A model generated the notes under the pieces. The model worked only from the letters and a program-made list of their open reading frames with translations. It did no database searches and was not told where the DNA came from. The translations under genes were made by a program, and so were the position numbers. From Camarhynchus parvulus (lineage: Eukaryota > Chordata > Aves > Passeriformes > Thraupidae), in contig NC_044573.1 of assembly GCF_901933205.1 (NCBI RefSeq), forward strand, positions 85,704,546 to 85,768,545: 64,000 nt of DNA. Direction: 5' to 3'. The stretch's first letter is position 1. Each line of letters begins with the position of its first letter. Of this stretch, positions 35,838-48,048 are shown piece after piece.

Positions 35838-38800
35838 GGTTTTTAATAGGGCCTATGCTATTCAAACTATTCAAGCCTGCTGCTTAATACAGAAGCATTT
35901 GCTCATATGAGGCACCCTTAATTATTAAAATCTGATAATAAATCATATAAGCAAAGATTATTTATATAGAAGCTATTGGACCCTGAGACAAGTTTCTGAC
36001 AGTTTGAACTTGAAAACTAAATCTGGTGCATTAAAGCAGAAATATGTGCATGATCCTTCTAATGAACATGGTGTCATTCCCCACTCAAAAACCCAAGTGC
36101 TATAAACATTACCAAAAAGGAAACATCAGCATACTGAAATACTTTCCCAATATTAGGCTATATTGTACACCTAAAATAGTAGAAAACATGGGGCAAATCA
36201 TATTTGGAGCTTTTCAGAAGAGAGGTGAGGAAGCATTTCTGAGAAATGGCCCACAAATCACGTTCAAAATTAAATAGCTAAAGAAAAAAATGTACGTGAT
36301 CATGAAATTGTTATTACACTGATAAATATTTGAATGATCCTTTATCTTAACTTCCTAGAATTTCACTTATGTACAGCTGCAGAATTTGAGAATAATGGTG
36401 TAATAAGATAATATTAAATTGTTTTCATACCTTGAAATTGGTCTGATGAAAGAAATTAGCACTCAGGTATACATAAAGAAGGAATAAACTGCTAGCGTTC
36501 AAGTTATAAGCAAGCTCTAAAAGGCTTTATATTGGTAGACTGCAGGTTTTATTAATTGGCCTCATTTAAAATATTGTCTCAGTTTAATTTTCATTACCGT
36601 TTAATAATAATATTACAAAGAGAACATTAAATCTAAAATTTGAAATTGGATGTTTGGCTTGAACAATTCACTGACAACAGAAACAGCAAAGGCTGATTAA
36701 TCAAGCATTTGTATATTATTTATGCTAAAAGAATTGAGGCTGTAAGCATCAGTTTAATCTTCTTGCATTAATTCAATATTTATGGGCCTTTCACTAAAAT
36801 CCAGTGTGAGATACAAAGTCATTCCCAGTGAGAATGTTGTGGATCAGAACTTATAGACTGTCTAAATCAGTCTGTCAGTGACACTTCTTTCATATTTCTG
36901 CATTAACCTGTAAGGAAAAAAAAGTTATTCGTAGGCAATTTAAATCTAAATATTGAAGTTCAGTTTGCCGTGTAGTATCCCATGAACACCGACATTTTTA
37001 TTGCCGTGAAAACTTTTGAATGTTAGGTGAGCCCTGCAAAAGGGGAAAATATCCTTCTATTTACTGGTAAAATTTAGTTAATTTAAAAGTGTTTAGGTAA
37101 GATTTTTTGGGGGTTTTTTAATATTCAAAGAACAAACCAGAGGAAATTTTCAAATACAAGATGACCTAATTTTGAAAATGATTATAGCATCACTTCAGTA
37201 TTTCAATTTCAAATAAAATGTAAATAAAAATCTATTGATGTAAATTTATTACATCTTCCACATTTTCTGACCTGAAAACAAGCTTGCATTATCTGCAGAA
37301 TTTTTATTTTCTGGAAAAAGAGAAATGTGAGTAACTACTACCACATAGTCGGATTAAGATCAAAGACTTCCTGGAAGTCTGTTCTCCCTGACAGTGGCTT
37401 CTTACAACTCCAGTTGAGTTTTGTAAAATTTCTCTTGACAGCCTAATACAGAAAATCCAGCATTAACAGTCACAACACAGTTTTTATGTCATTTAAATAT
37501 ACTCTTTGAAAAACAAATATTTTTATAAATTTTATTTATAATAAATAGTAGTTTGTTTCATCTAGTTGTAGCTAGGCAACTAGGATTTTGACAAGATTCT
37601 ATTGTCACTGTTAACATTCCCAAACATATGGTTTTCCAAAGCAATAATTACAATTTAACAATGGTAAAACAACATGGCAACTATCAAAGGACAGTGCCTT
37701 GCAGATCTTCATGGTACAAATTAAGCCAGTGGTAATTACTTTACCATTGCCTGAAGCAGCCAATCACATTTCTTACATAAAATAAAGTGTTGAACTATGT
37801 AGTTTTAAGATAAGAAATTTAACAGTTATCTGCATAATGTGTAATGAATTATATGAAGTTCTCATAGCACTACTAGTGAAGTATTTAAAAAAATTAACCA
37901 TCATTTAGCTACAGTAACCCTTGATATCTGCCAGTTTTATGTTTTAAAGTCAGTAGCAAATCATGACTGGCTCCTACTTTTGTACAAACCTGGGATCTGA
38001 ACTGCACATTCTTCATGACACCTACTATGCCTCAATAAGCTATCACAAGTGATAGGCTAGTCTTTCTTACCAAAAGGCCCATCCTAACACATAGTCTAGT
38101 GATATTTTAAAGCATGTGATTGTTTTCATTCCTTCTACATGAAAAGTAAGGTCTTTTGTCTAGAACCGTAAGTCTGTTATCACTCTGGTGCAGATTGCTA
38201 CACCAAATATGCATGGTGGGGGACTATTCCAGAAAAAAAAATTGTACTTCATTCAGATTTCTGTTCAATGAAACCTGATAGAAGCTGAATGTTCTGCATA
38301 TGTGGCTCATCTATATTGTCATTAATAACATTATTGAGTTAAAAGGCCATTATCACATAGCTGCAGGTTATCATGAGCTTAACTTGAAGCATATGATTAA
38401 ATTCCAGTGACTTCAAAGAACCAAACAGCATAAAAAGAATCATTATCATGTATAACTTCTGTTACAGTTTCTAAGGAAAAAATAGTGCTGTAAGTTTCCA
38501 TATTAATGATAAATTATTTAATCTCTTAACAAGGACAAAAAGCCCCAAACAACTGAGTACATCTGTTTTATCAGACATAAGATACCTATGTTAAATAGTT
38601 TAGCTTTAAAGTTACTTTCACAAAATTTATTCTGCATTTCTGTCTCTGAATGTGATATTAAAAAATCCCAAAAGTTGTGCCAGAGCTTTACGTAGTAGTA
38701 TTTTCAAAACTTCCAGAAAAATAAAATACTAACTGAAATAATTGTTGGGTTCTAACAAATTTACACCTGGATTTTAAACCTTATGTTGGTCTCTAAATTC

Positions 38801-40280
38801 TTCATGAATTTTTTTGCCTTTACTAATTGCAGTTATGTTACACAAATTAATATTAAATTGCAATTTGTCTAAATTCCTTTGAAAATATGCTTTGCTAATG
38901 TGCACATACTTAACTGAAAATTTCTTGTTTATATCATTTTGATTTGTGTCCTTGTTCTGCCTTCAGTGTGAAAAATCAATTCGATATTCTTTTGCTTTTC
39001 CATGCTTTGCAACTGTTTCCTAATATTTCTCATTCAGATTATAGTAGCATAATATGGGACAAGGGGAAAACTCATCTTTCAATGATTTACTTTTAATTAG
39101 AAGTTTAAGGATAATTCCTCCTCTGTCTTCCTTTTTTAACCTTTCTTATTTAAGGGTAAAGGGGAAAAATAAAAAGGGGAGAAACCTTAACTTTCTATTA
39201 AAATTTTTAGTCTTACAAGCCAGGTTAAAACAAAGTTAAAGTAAAGCTGACATTTGAACTTTAAAGGGTATTTTTTGTTTGGTTTTTTTTTTTTCCAAAA
39301 TACAATTTTCTGTATGGAAGTTACATAAAGGAAATTATATTAAGTAATCTGGATAAGAATAACATTAAAAATATGCATGAAATACAAGTGTCCCTAAGGC
39401 ACAGAGTGATAAATTGCATTTTACAAGTATGAATATATTGACCATTCTCGTCTTATTGTGCCAATAAAGACATCTGACTGGAGTATGGATTGAATTAAAT
39501 CTGTACTATCATTAGTAATGATAGTTCTATCATGATGAACTCAAATTGGCCACAGTTACAGACAAATGCATTAAGTGCACCCTCCAGCTACCTTAAAATT
39601 CTGAGAGATGGAGGAAAAAGGAAAAGCAGAATAGGAGAGAACTGCCCTAGAAAGAAGCAATCACCACTGCAACGTTTCTTGGCAGTTCTGTTCTTCTGTG
39701 CAACTTGCATGATACTCTTACAACTTTCAGTAGTAAAATACTTACAAAGAGACAGGAAATATTCAGGATAAAGAACCTCTGCTGCTGAGAGAAGCAGAAT
39801 AACTGAGACATCAGTATTACAACACATTTCTAGCTATGGGACATTGCAAATAATAGTCCTGTAAGCCTATAAAATATGTACTTGCTGTTCAGAGTCATAT
39901 AACTTTTCCCAGCTAACTCTTAGGTTTTTGATCTGACATAAGCAGATGGATTCCTTCTGTTAATGAAGAGGAATAAGTCTGTGTAAGTGGACAATGCAAA
40001 CTATACAAGATGTGTCCCTGTAGGTACCATCTACATTATCTAGAGAAAAAATTGCTATCCAACTGTGACTATTACATCAACAGTTGAAATCCTGGAAAGA
40101 TATAAAGTTGATAGTTATAAGTTCTATGTATCTATGATCCACTTCAACAAGACTGATTTCTCTGTGTCTGCTAGCATTTCTGAAGTTAAGCAGACAAGTG
40201 TATAATGAAATCATTTGTTGCTTCAGGACCTTGATATTTTTTTGCTTTATTTTAGGAAGTCAGGTAAAGCAAAATCTAAT
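35838..40280. other. Repeat-poor AT-rich DNA, candidate conserved noncoding elements
   Basis: About 4.4 kb with no transposon recognised. Two sub-blocks stand out. 36520-36800 holds attaattgg (36551-36559) and a perfect palindrome tgattaatca (36694-36703). 37545-37770 holds an inverted gttg..caac pair, gttgtagctaggcaac (37565-37580, RFX-like), and SOX-like acaatgg nearby. The rest is AT-rich with short homopolymers (for example 39270-39295). Frames here are under 80 codons. Regulatory function is a hypothesis from sequence texture only. Confidence 0.4.
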
Positions 40281-41022
40281 AATAGAATTACAGAATCATA
40301 GAATGCTTTTTCTTGGAAGGGACATCAAAGATCACCCAATCTCAACTACCTGCCATGGGCGGGTACATCTTTCACAGACTAGGTTGCACTGAGCTTCATC
40401 CAGCTGGGTCCTGAATATTTTCAGGGAGGGGTGTCCACAACTTCTCTGGACAACCTGTGCCAGTGCCTCACCACTCTCACCACAAAGAATTGAGTAAAGA
40501 ATTTCTTCCTAACATGTAACCTAAACCTACTCTCTTTCAGTTTGAAGTCATTCCTTCTTTTGTCACTACATCTTTCTTGTAGGCACCCTTCAGGTACTGG
40601 AAGGCTGCAATTTGGTCACTCCTAAGCCTTCTCTCTTCCAGACTGAACAACCCCAACCCTCTCAGTCTTTACTCTTGGGCAAAGTGCTCTATCCCTCTGA
40701 TCATCTTGATGTTCTCCTCTGGACTCACACCAACAGGTCCATGTCCTTCCTGTGCTGAGGACCACAGAGCCGCAGGTAGAGTCTCACCAGAGCAGGGCAG
40801 AGGCCAGAAACCCTCCCCTTGTTCTGCTGGCCACAATGCTTTGGATGCAGCCCAAGATACAACTGGCTTTCTGGGCTGCAAGAACTCAATTTCCAGGTAA
40901 TTTCCAGCTTCTCATCCACCAGCACCCCCAAATCCTTCTTGTCAGGGATGCTCTTGATCTGTTCACCCCCCCAGCCTGTACTGATACTGTGGGTTGCTCT
41001 GAAAAAGGCAGAGTTCTTAGAA
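40281..41022 (-). mobile_element. CR1 LINE, 5'-truncated, ~740 bp
   Basis: Minus-strand CR1 with its 3' end at the left: aatagaattacagaatcata, gaatgctttttcttggaagg, gacatcaaagatcacc; then the 3'-region blocks gggaggggtgtccacaactt, aagaatttcttcctaacatg, ccttctctcttccagactga and cttgatgttctcctctgga. From about 40690 rightwards it encodes, on the minus strand, the C-terminal tail of CR1 ORF2. Pieces such as GVLVDEKLEI and CPALVRLYLRLCGPQHRKDM are visible around 40725-40930, and KMIRGIEHFAQE is in another frame, so at least one frameshift is present. The reverse-transcriptase and endonuclease domains are absent. Dead copy. Confidence 0.92.
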
Positions 41023-42369
41023 AAACTAGGTGAAATATAGGAAGAAATCTGGTTTCAAAAAACTTAGGTTATATTGTAAGTTCATTTTCAAATTACAGGC
41101 TGTGAGCTACACTGGAGGCACATTTTTACCACTACATTCTAAATCTATACCCAAAGTGTGGAGCTCTGTACACATACACAAAGGTTGCATGTGTTTTCTA
41201 CATGTTGGATTAAAAGTTTGCTCTTCTGCCCCTCAAGACTATCTCACCATTGCTTAGTGTGTAGATACCATACTGTGACCTAAGTGTTTATTTAAGAAAC
41301 CCCAACAGAGGCTTAATTCACCACATGTATAGCTGTTAAAAACAAACACTTAGGTGTGAAAATAACTTGGTGGCCTGCACAGTGCAAGTGAGATGAGCAT
41401 GAGGGGAATAGCTGCAGAATGTGCTGTGACCCTTTGAAGTTCTGCTATTCATAAGCTTTGTTGTGTAAACAGAGGTTAAAACGTAAAAACACAGTTACTT
41501 CTATCACTTGATTGAAACACTTAAGGTGGGGCACAGGAGTTCTCAGCTCTGTTTATGTAGACTGGCTTAATCTGGAGTAAACTAAAGACATAGTTTAGAC
41601 AAAGTAGCTGTGAACAACGTCTAAAAATGTGATTATTTTTGCTATTTAAATAAATAGCTTGTTTAGAAATGTTTATATTTTTGTAGTATTCAGCTATATA
41701 GTACAAAGCTATAGCTATATGTCAAAAGAACACCAATTTCTTAGAGCAACTAAGCCTGAAATCCGTTTTATCTAAGCCTTAGTTTGAAACAAAGTAAACT
41801 TTAGGATAACCTCAAAATGAAATGTTAAAGTTCTCCAGGTAATCTGGCAAATTTTCTCTATTCATTTCCAAATTTTCTCTTTTATTATTTTTCCTCATTA
41901 CAGTGGTTAAAACCAGTCAAGTTTTCCTAGAAAACTACAGCACTTTTTTGCTTTCTTCTATATTCACAGTGGGAGACCTAAAAGAGGTACCCAGGCCACA
42001 GGCCCTGTTTGTGAACAAGGTACTGGAGGATAAACCTAAGCTGAAGTGTCATTAGAAAAGATTCTAGAATAAAGTAGTGAAACAAAGAATGAACTTGACA
42101 GAGCAAGATGGTATTCTTCAAAGTATGAAACAGTTGACCTATTTAACTGTGGTTCGTGAGCTATCTGTGAAAATTGCTCCAGCATATTTGGGACAAAAGG
42201 TGACAAACATAAAGGCAAATTTAAAAAAATAATCTAAAATAAACCCCCCAAAACCTACAAATAAGAAATCTGATTTCTGTGCTGGAAGAAAATGGTAGAA
42301 AGTTTCATAGGAGGCAGACTGTTCATAGACATACATGCAATCATGATATTGCGTGATATTCTGGGGAAG
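41023..42369. other. Unique AT-rich intergenic DNA
   Basis: No element recognised with confidence. 41960-42370 may be a still older upstream extension of the ancient CR1 that starts near 42370, but it is too diverged to call. Confidence 0.5.
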
Positions 42370-43430
42370 AGCCGAACACTGGTTTTTGGAGCAAGGAATC
42401 ACATCTTGCTAATCTACTAGAATTCTTTAAAAAACTCTTACTTTTGAAGAACAAGAGTCATCAAGTTGCTGCAGGCTATTACAATCTCCATAAATCTTTT
42501 GAAAAAACTTTTACTCAAAACTCTGAAGAAAATCTCAGTTGGCATGGGATAAATGGGGAGTTCATTAAAAGTGTAAACAACAATTTAAAAAAGTAAAATT
42601 AAAAATAACAAGGAATAAGATAAGTGTAAATGGCTGAGGACATTATTAGAATCCTATAGGAATTAATGCTAAGATGTGCTATTCAATTTATTTATCCATG
42701 ATTGTTATGAGAACTTGAATGAGATGGCCAGGGTTTCTAACAATATTGAGTTATTTGGGGTCATAATGAGGAATATGCACCAAAAAAATTCAGAATTTTA
42801 TCATTGTATGTCAACTGTTTGAAAAATAAAATGGCAAACAATTCCATGTTTATTAAAAGGAAGTTATTCTATGAGGACAACCTATCCTATTTTCAAACAT
42901 ACAAGGATACTGTGAAATAGGTTTTGGATGTGACATCAATAATTTTTTATGCAAACATCAGTTCATTACTCAGTAGTTATAAATGAAGCAGGTAAAATGT
43001 AATAAATTATTAGGAATTAAATGCCTGACAGAAAAAAGAATATGTTCATACTTTTAAACAATCCACAGCATGCCCCTTTCTTGATTACTGTTCTGATTAG
43101 ACAATTTCAAAAACAATATGGCTTACCTGCAGAAGATGCAGAGAAGAGTGAATGAATTTTTATAAGAGGGACAAATCAATAGACAAAGATTGTTCAGCCT
43201 GGAAAAGACACTAAAGAGGTCTTTAAGAGCATGGAATAACTGGGAGAAAGGAAATACAAAACAGTTTGTTCTTGAATCTTATGAGAATTAGTGGATATGA
43301 AAAGAAATTATAAGGTGGCAGGTTTAAAACAATCAAAAGGAGGTGCATTTCCATGACATGTATTAATGAACTTCAGAATTAATTCCAATGAGTTGTTGTA
43401 AATGCCAAAATTTTCCAGCATTCAACAAGT
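42370..43430 (+). mobile_element. Ancient CR1 remnant (RT to 3' part of ORF2)
   Basis: Highly diverged plus-strand CR1. The clearest match is 43310-43420: aggtggcaggtttaaaacaa, tcaaaaggaggtgcatttcc and gttgttgtaaatgccaaaa, aligning in order with the 'ggtggcaggttcaaaac.. / aaaaggaagta.. / tgttgtgaatgccaaaag' blocks of old CR1 families known in birds, turtles and crocodilians. 43185-43205 has gattgttcagcctggaaaag, the CR1 'LFSLEKR' region. Upstream, tcttgctaatctactagaat (42405-42424) fits the 'cttgctaatct.atagaattctttt' segment. Many indels and stops; no coding potential. Much older than the CR1s at 40281-41022 and 47150-48048. The left edge is uncertain. Confidence 0.65.
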
Positions 43431-46289
43431 AATTGTACAAATTCACAAAAGTGAAGCTCACAAAGGATATTCAACTCAAAGTTATAATCATTGGTTCAGA
43501 AGTTTGATTCCAAAGAACTCCCATTATATGCATGTTGTGTTCTTTCTTGTACCTTTCTTTACACATCTGTACAGGCCCCAGCTCTGCCTGGTTACTGGTT
43601 TTATGCAGCACAGCCGTTTCTACTTTGTAGTATTATTATATTTTTTGATAATAAGACTTTTTCTTTCTTACATATGACATAAATATAATGAGAAGATGAA
43701 AGCATTAAAAAAACCCAGAAAATAAATGAGTAGAGCAAAAAAGAAATTTAAGAACAGTACATCAACTTTACTAATTACTAATTTAAATTATCATTTTGAC
43801 AATTGATTCTGAGTTGCCATAGCTCCTAAAGAACTGAAAACAAACAATGCAATCCCTTCAATAGTTCCAAGGGGTCTCTCTAGAGTAGGGTACTTTTCAA
43901 AATATAGTTCATTGCATAAATGTTTTTCTCTGTAGATTTCTTTTCATGCTCAGGAGTTTCATGGGCAATGTTCAAATAATCATTGAAGTTCTTTTGATTT
44001 TGCTAATATTTTTTTCCTCCTTCTTTTCAATATTACCCTCACAATTGTCAAATAATTTTTCAATCAGCCTTTAATTGTAGATTCAACATATTCCACACAG
44101 CTCTTAGGAAAAAACAGATTAAGGATCTCCTTCCTAGCAGGGCAACAAAATGCAGCATACTTTAGATATACTGAATTTACAACATCCTTGGCACTAAGTT
44201 TTAGACTTGTTTTTTGGTTTGTTTTTCTTTCTAGCAATACATTTTTTTGTCTCTAAATACCAGTCAAAGCTTTGTATGAGTCTGAGCTAGGTCTCCTGAA
44301 GCAGAGCTGAAGTCATATCAATGTCTCTATCTGCGTCTGATTGAAGAAAATGCAGCTTCAGTTCACAGCTCATTGCTTTTACACCTGTCTGCATCAGATT
44401 TCACTTGTAGCTGGATATGACATTGGCTGAGCTAACATCCTCTCTTCAGCTTACTTCTTGTTACTTAATGTCAAATACCATTATTACAAAAGTACCAACT
44501 GGAGGCTGAGGGAAGGGTTGAAGTGATTTCCAAAGGAAGATTTCAGGTCACAGAAGAGTCATAAAAAATTTGCACTTAGTGTGTTTTGATGCAAAAAAAA
44601 AAAATTATGTTACAGGCAGTTAGGTCCATTTACTCAGGGCAAGAGTTAGTTAATTTAATTCTCTGTTTCATAATGTTCATGAAATGGAACTCTTCTAAGC
44701 ATTTTGAGATGTGTTAGTAAGAGAAGTAAAATACTGTCTAACATGACAAATTCCACCATTCCTTTGACAATTTTGAGGTCTTGTCTGGTATTTATTGTAC
44801 CAGAAATAGTGACTTCTATTTTTACATGCATTATGCTGACACAATCATTAATAATAGCAATATATTCTCATGTGCTCAGACATGAATTTCACTCTTTCTT
44901 TTCTATCTGGTGTGTATGACCACATGCTTTTTAACTGCTTTTCACTGAAAGATCAGCAGTTTTCTGTCTCTAAGGATTTCTGCATACTGTGAAAGGTGCC
45001 TGACTTAGTTCCTGTTTGTAAACAGTGATGAAAATGAAGAATGCTACTTTGATCAGTAATATCTATTTGATCAGGATCTTCAATTCTAATCTACAAGAGT
45101 CCTACAGCATAGGAATTCAAATAAACCAGGCACTGAGATGATCAGGTGAAAAATAACATCTTTGCTAGATGTATATTCTAGCAGAATTTTTAGTATTTTC
45201 TTAGTGATTAAGATTTAGGATGGAGCTCAGTCCATCTAATGTAGGCATTTCTTTGCCAAGGGGCATAACCAATAGTTCATTCCTCCTAATCTAAGTACCT
45301 AGAGTCCCTACCTGGGGACAAGAAAAGGTCTTTAAATATTATTTCTCCTAAATATAGGTCTTTAACTGGAAAATTAGAGATTGTGAGGATGGGTGGATTC
45401 CAGTGCAGCAGAGCTGGCCTGATGACATCCATACACTAGTTCTGTATTGGTCCTTTGAGCCTTTTATTCACATTTAATGTAAGGTTTTTTTAAATTAGAC
45501 CAATTAGACTTTTATTGGCTCATAAACAGAAAATGTCACTAATTCCTAAGTATGCGTAGGAGTTAGTCTAGTTTACATTCAGACTAAAAGGTTACTCCTA
45601 AACGTAATCAGGCTTCTTCAGAGACCTTCATAAAAACTACGGATTAAGGACACCTAATTCTGGATTAATAAGAAGCTCAAAGCACAAGATGTCTTCCAGA
45701 ATAAGTACTTCTGAACAAGCATATGTAATTAAGTTTAGTTTTACACTGTTCTCAGCTAATTAAGGAGATACCTAATTAATTTTGTATAAAGCGTTAGGAA
45801 AACAAGTAGATTGGATTGGCATGTAGGTACTAGACATCTTAATTCCAGTTTAAAGGAGGTTTTGTTAGATTATAGTCTTCTTTTAGGTGTGTATGCTGTC
45901 CTTTGCTTAAGCATTTGGGCAGTTTTCTGTACTGATTACATGAATTTATGTGTCTAAATTTCACTTTAGACTAATTCTGGATATTATTACTAACATATTG
46001 AGATAAAAAGAGCAAGTAGCTTTCCAAGGTATTTGGTTTCATATATGACATAGGTTTAAAAGCTAAACTGGGAGGGAAGAAGTCTAGGGCACCTAAAAGG
46101 AATTCTGAAAAAGTATTTTTGTACAATGGTATACTCTGTTGTACTCAGACTGGTGCAGCCTGAGGAACATTGGGAGTCAGTCTTAGATGAATCTGGGAAT
46201 AACGGCAAGAATTGTTCAGTGACATACAGGAAGGTGGGCAAGTGGCTGTTTGGTGGAACTAAAGATTACTGCATGCCGTAAAGATGAAC
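43431..46289. other. Unique AT-rich intergenic DNA
   Basis: No gene. 45470-45850 is unusual in having repeated ctaatt/acctaatt words and a small hairpin (ctaattccta..taggagttag, 45538-45565). It could be an old repeat of a family I do not recognise. A-run at 44594-44604. Confidence 0.5.
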
Positions 46290-46870
46290 ATCAATGTTTA
46301 AACTTTTGCCTTGTTGTGAAATATTTTCCACTGCTACAAAAAAGATACAGACCATGTGGAATAACGTAAAAAGAACTACAGCTTGTCAGACCTGTGAAAT
46401 CTGCTCTACCCAGAAATGGAAATGCTCCAGTGGGAATATATTTCAAAGGAGCTGGACCTTCTGAAAAGTCTTGAATGGAGCACTGAGTATGACCAGAGAG
46501 CTAGAAAATAAAACCTGTAAGGAACAAATGGGAGTTATTTAGACCAAGTAAAAAAAAAAGTGACCATCTGATTTCTATATTTTATATTTACATAAAGCTA
46601 TAGACACCCAGCTTTTCACATATTTGAGGACTGATATACTGAGAAAGGAAGTGTCACCTTTTGTACCACATTGGTCGTGCAATGGGCTTAATTTCCATTA
46701 AAAGAGGCCGGGATTAAATTTGAGAATGAACCTTTAGCAATATCAGTATTGAAACACTGGAACAGGGAGAAAGGTTAGATATTTCTGATATTGGAGGCCT
46801 CTAAGAACAGATTAGAGAAAGATCTGGTGAGAACATAGCTACTGTAAATGTGGCTAATCCTGCCTACATG
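46290..46870 (+). mobile_element. Ancient CR1 remnant, 3' part
   Basis: Diverged plus-strand CR1. ctagaaaataaaacctgtaa then ggaacaaatgggagtt (46501-46536) fits the 'atggaaa.. acctatgaggaacgattgaagga' segment. gcaatgggcttaatttcca, gaaacactggaacagggaga and ggaggcctctaagaacagat followed by tagagaaagatctggtgag (46678-46830) follow the order of the CR1 3' ORF2 end ('atgggctta..', 'agcactggaa..', 'ggaggtttttaagaacaggttaga'). ctaatcctgcc (46855-46865) matches the family's 'cttagtcctgcc'. No open frame survives. Another old insertion in the same orientation as 42370-43430; the 3' terminal repeat is lost. Confidence 0.65.
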
Positions 46871-47149
46871 TCGAGTTCAGCGCAACCCCCCTTGGGCTCC
46901 ATTGCTTCCATTATCCAGAAATAAATTACATTTGACTATCTATTTTTTTAATTTCTTTTTCTTTATTTAGATAAATCTATAGACAACCAATTGCTTATAA
47001 TTGCAGGTAATGAGTGTCTGGTTTTGACAGTTTCACAGATTTGTAAGAGACTTGAGAAGCCTAATGAAAAAGAAATGGTTATCAAATCTGTGTGCTTTAG
47101 TCTCTTAGAAGAGAATGACATGAGGAGATACAGGATGGGATGTAAATAA

Positions 47150-48048
47150 GACTGATTTATATGCCACCAGGCTGAATGTTATGGCTGATACCTCTGATAC
47201 GATGTCATCCAGAGGGATGTGGACAGGCTCACCAAGTGGGCCCATGGGAATCTCATGAGTTTTAATAAGACTAAGTCTAAGCTCCTGCAATTGCGTTGGG
47301 GCAACCCCCAGTATCAAACCAGGCTGGGGGACAGATCAAGAGCAGCCCTGCCAAGAAGGACTTGGAGATGCTGGCAGATGAGAGATCAGACATGCCCTGG
47401 CAGTGTTTGCTTGCCGCCCCCAGCTGTATCCTGGGCTGCATCCAAAGCAGCATGGGCAGCAGGGTGAGGGACGGGGTTGTGCCCCTCTGCTCCACTCTGG
47501 CGAGATCCCACCTGAGTGCTGCATCCAGCTCTGGGGTCCCCAGCACAGGAGGGACAAGGACCTGTCGGAGCAAGCCCTACGGATCGTGACCAAATAGATT
47601 AAAGGGATGGAGCACCTTTCCACTAAGGAAAGGCTAAGAGAATTCAGACTGTGCAGCCTGGAAAGAGAAGGCTTAAGGATGACCTAATTGTGTCCTTTCA
47701 GTAGCTGAAGGCAGCCTGCAAGAAAAATGGAGGGCGACTTTTAACAAGAGCATGTTGTGACAGGACAAGAGAGAATAGCTTGAAAAGAGCAGAGGTTTAG
47801 GTTATGTGTTATGAAGACATTCTTTACTCTGAGTGTGGTGAGACACTTGAATGGCTTGCTCAGAAAGTTGTGGATGCCCCATTCCTGGCAGTGTTCAAGG
47901 CCAGAAGGGTGAAGGAGGTGATTCTGGAAGCTGAATGGAACTCTGCACAACCTGGTCAGTGAAAGGTGTCCCTGCCTATGGCAGAGGGTTGGAACAAGAT
48001 GATCTTTAAGGTCTCTTTCAACCCAAACCATTCTATGATTCCATAATC
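47150..48048 (+). mobile_element. CR1 LINE, 5'-truncated, ~900 bp
   Basis: The longest CR1 of relatively recent look in the window. From left: gatgtcatccagagggatgt, caagtgggcccatgggaatc, ggggcaacccccagtatcaa, ccagctctggggtccccagc, gtgcagcctggaaagagaag, gatgccccattcctggcagt, ggtgtccctgcctatggcag, ggttggaacaagatgatctt, and the 3' tail aaccattctatgattccata. The terminal repeat is present, so the 3' end is complete. The 5' two-thirds (ORF1, endonuclease, most of RT) is missing. Confidence 0.95.
47177..47660 (+). pseudogene. CR1 ORF2 C-terminal remnant
   Basis: The CR1 part from 47177 encodes the end of ORF2, the protein that carries endonuclease and reverse transcriptase in intact CR1; only the region C-terminal to the catalytic RT motifs is present. 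Frame 1 gives [20 protein letters not shown] and [11 protein letters not shown] (from 47219). The homologous reading then shifts to another frame, giving [20 protein letters not shown] and [10 protein letters not shown] (from about 47338). It shifts again near 47515, giving CIQLWGPQHRRDKDL. At least two frameshifts, and a stop before the usual C-terminus, make it non-functional. Compared with the CR1 consensus pattern (..FNK.KCK.L.L..GNP..QYRLG..; ..KDLGVLVDEKL..) the order of blocks is intact. Confidence 0.75.
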
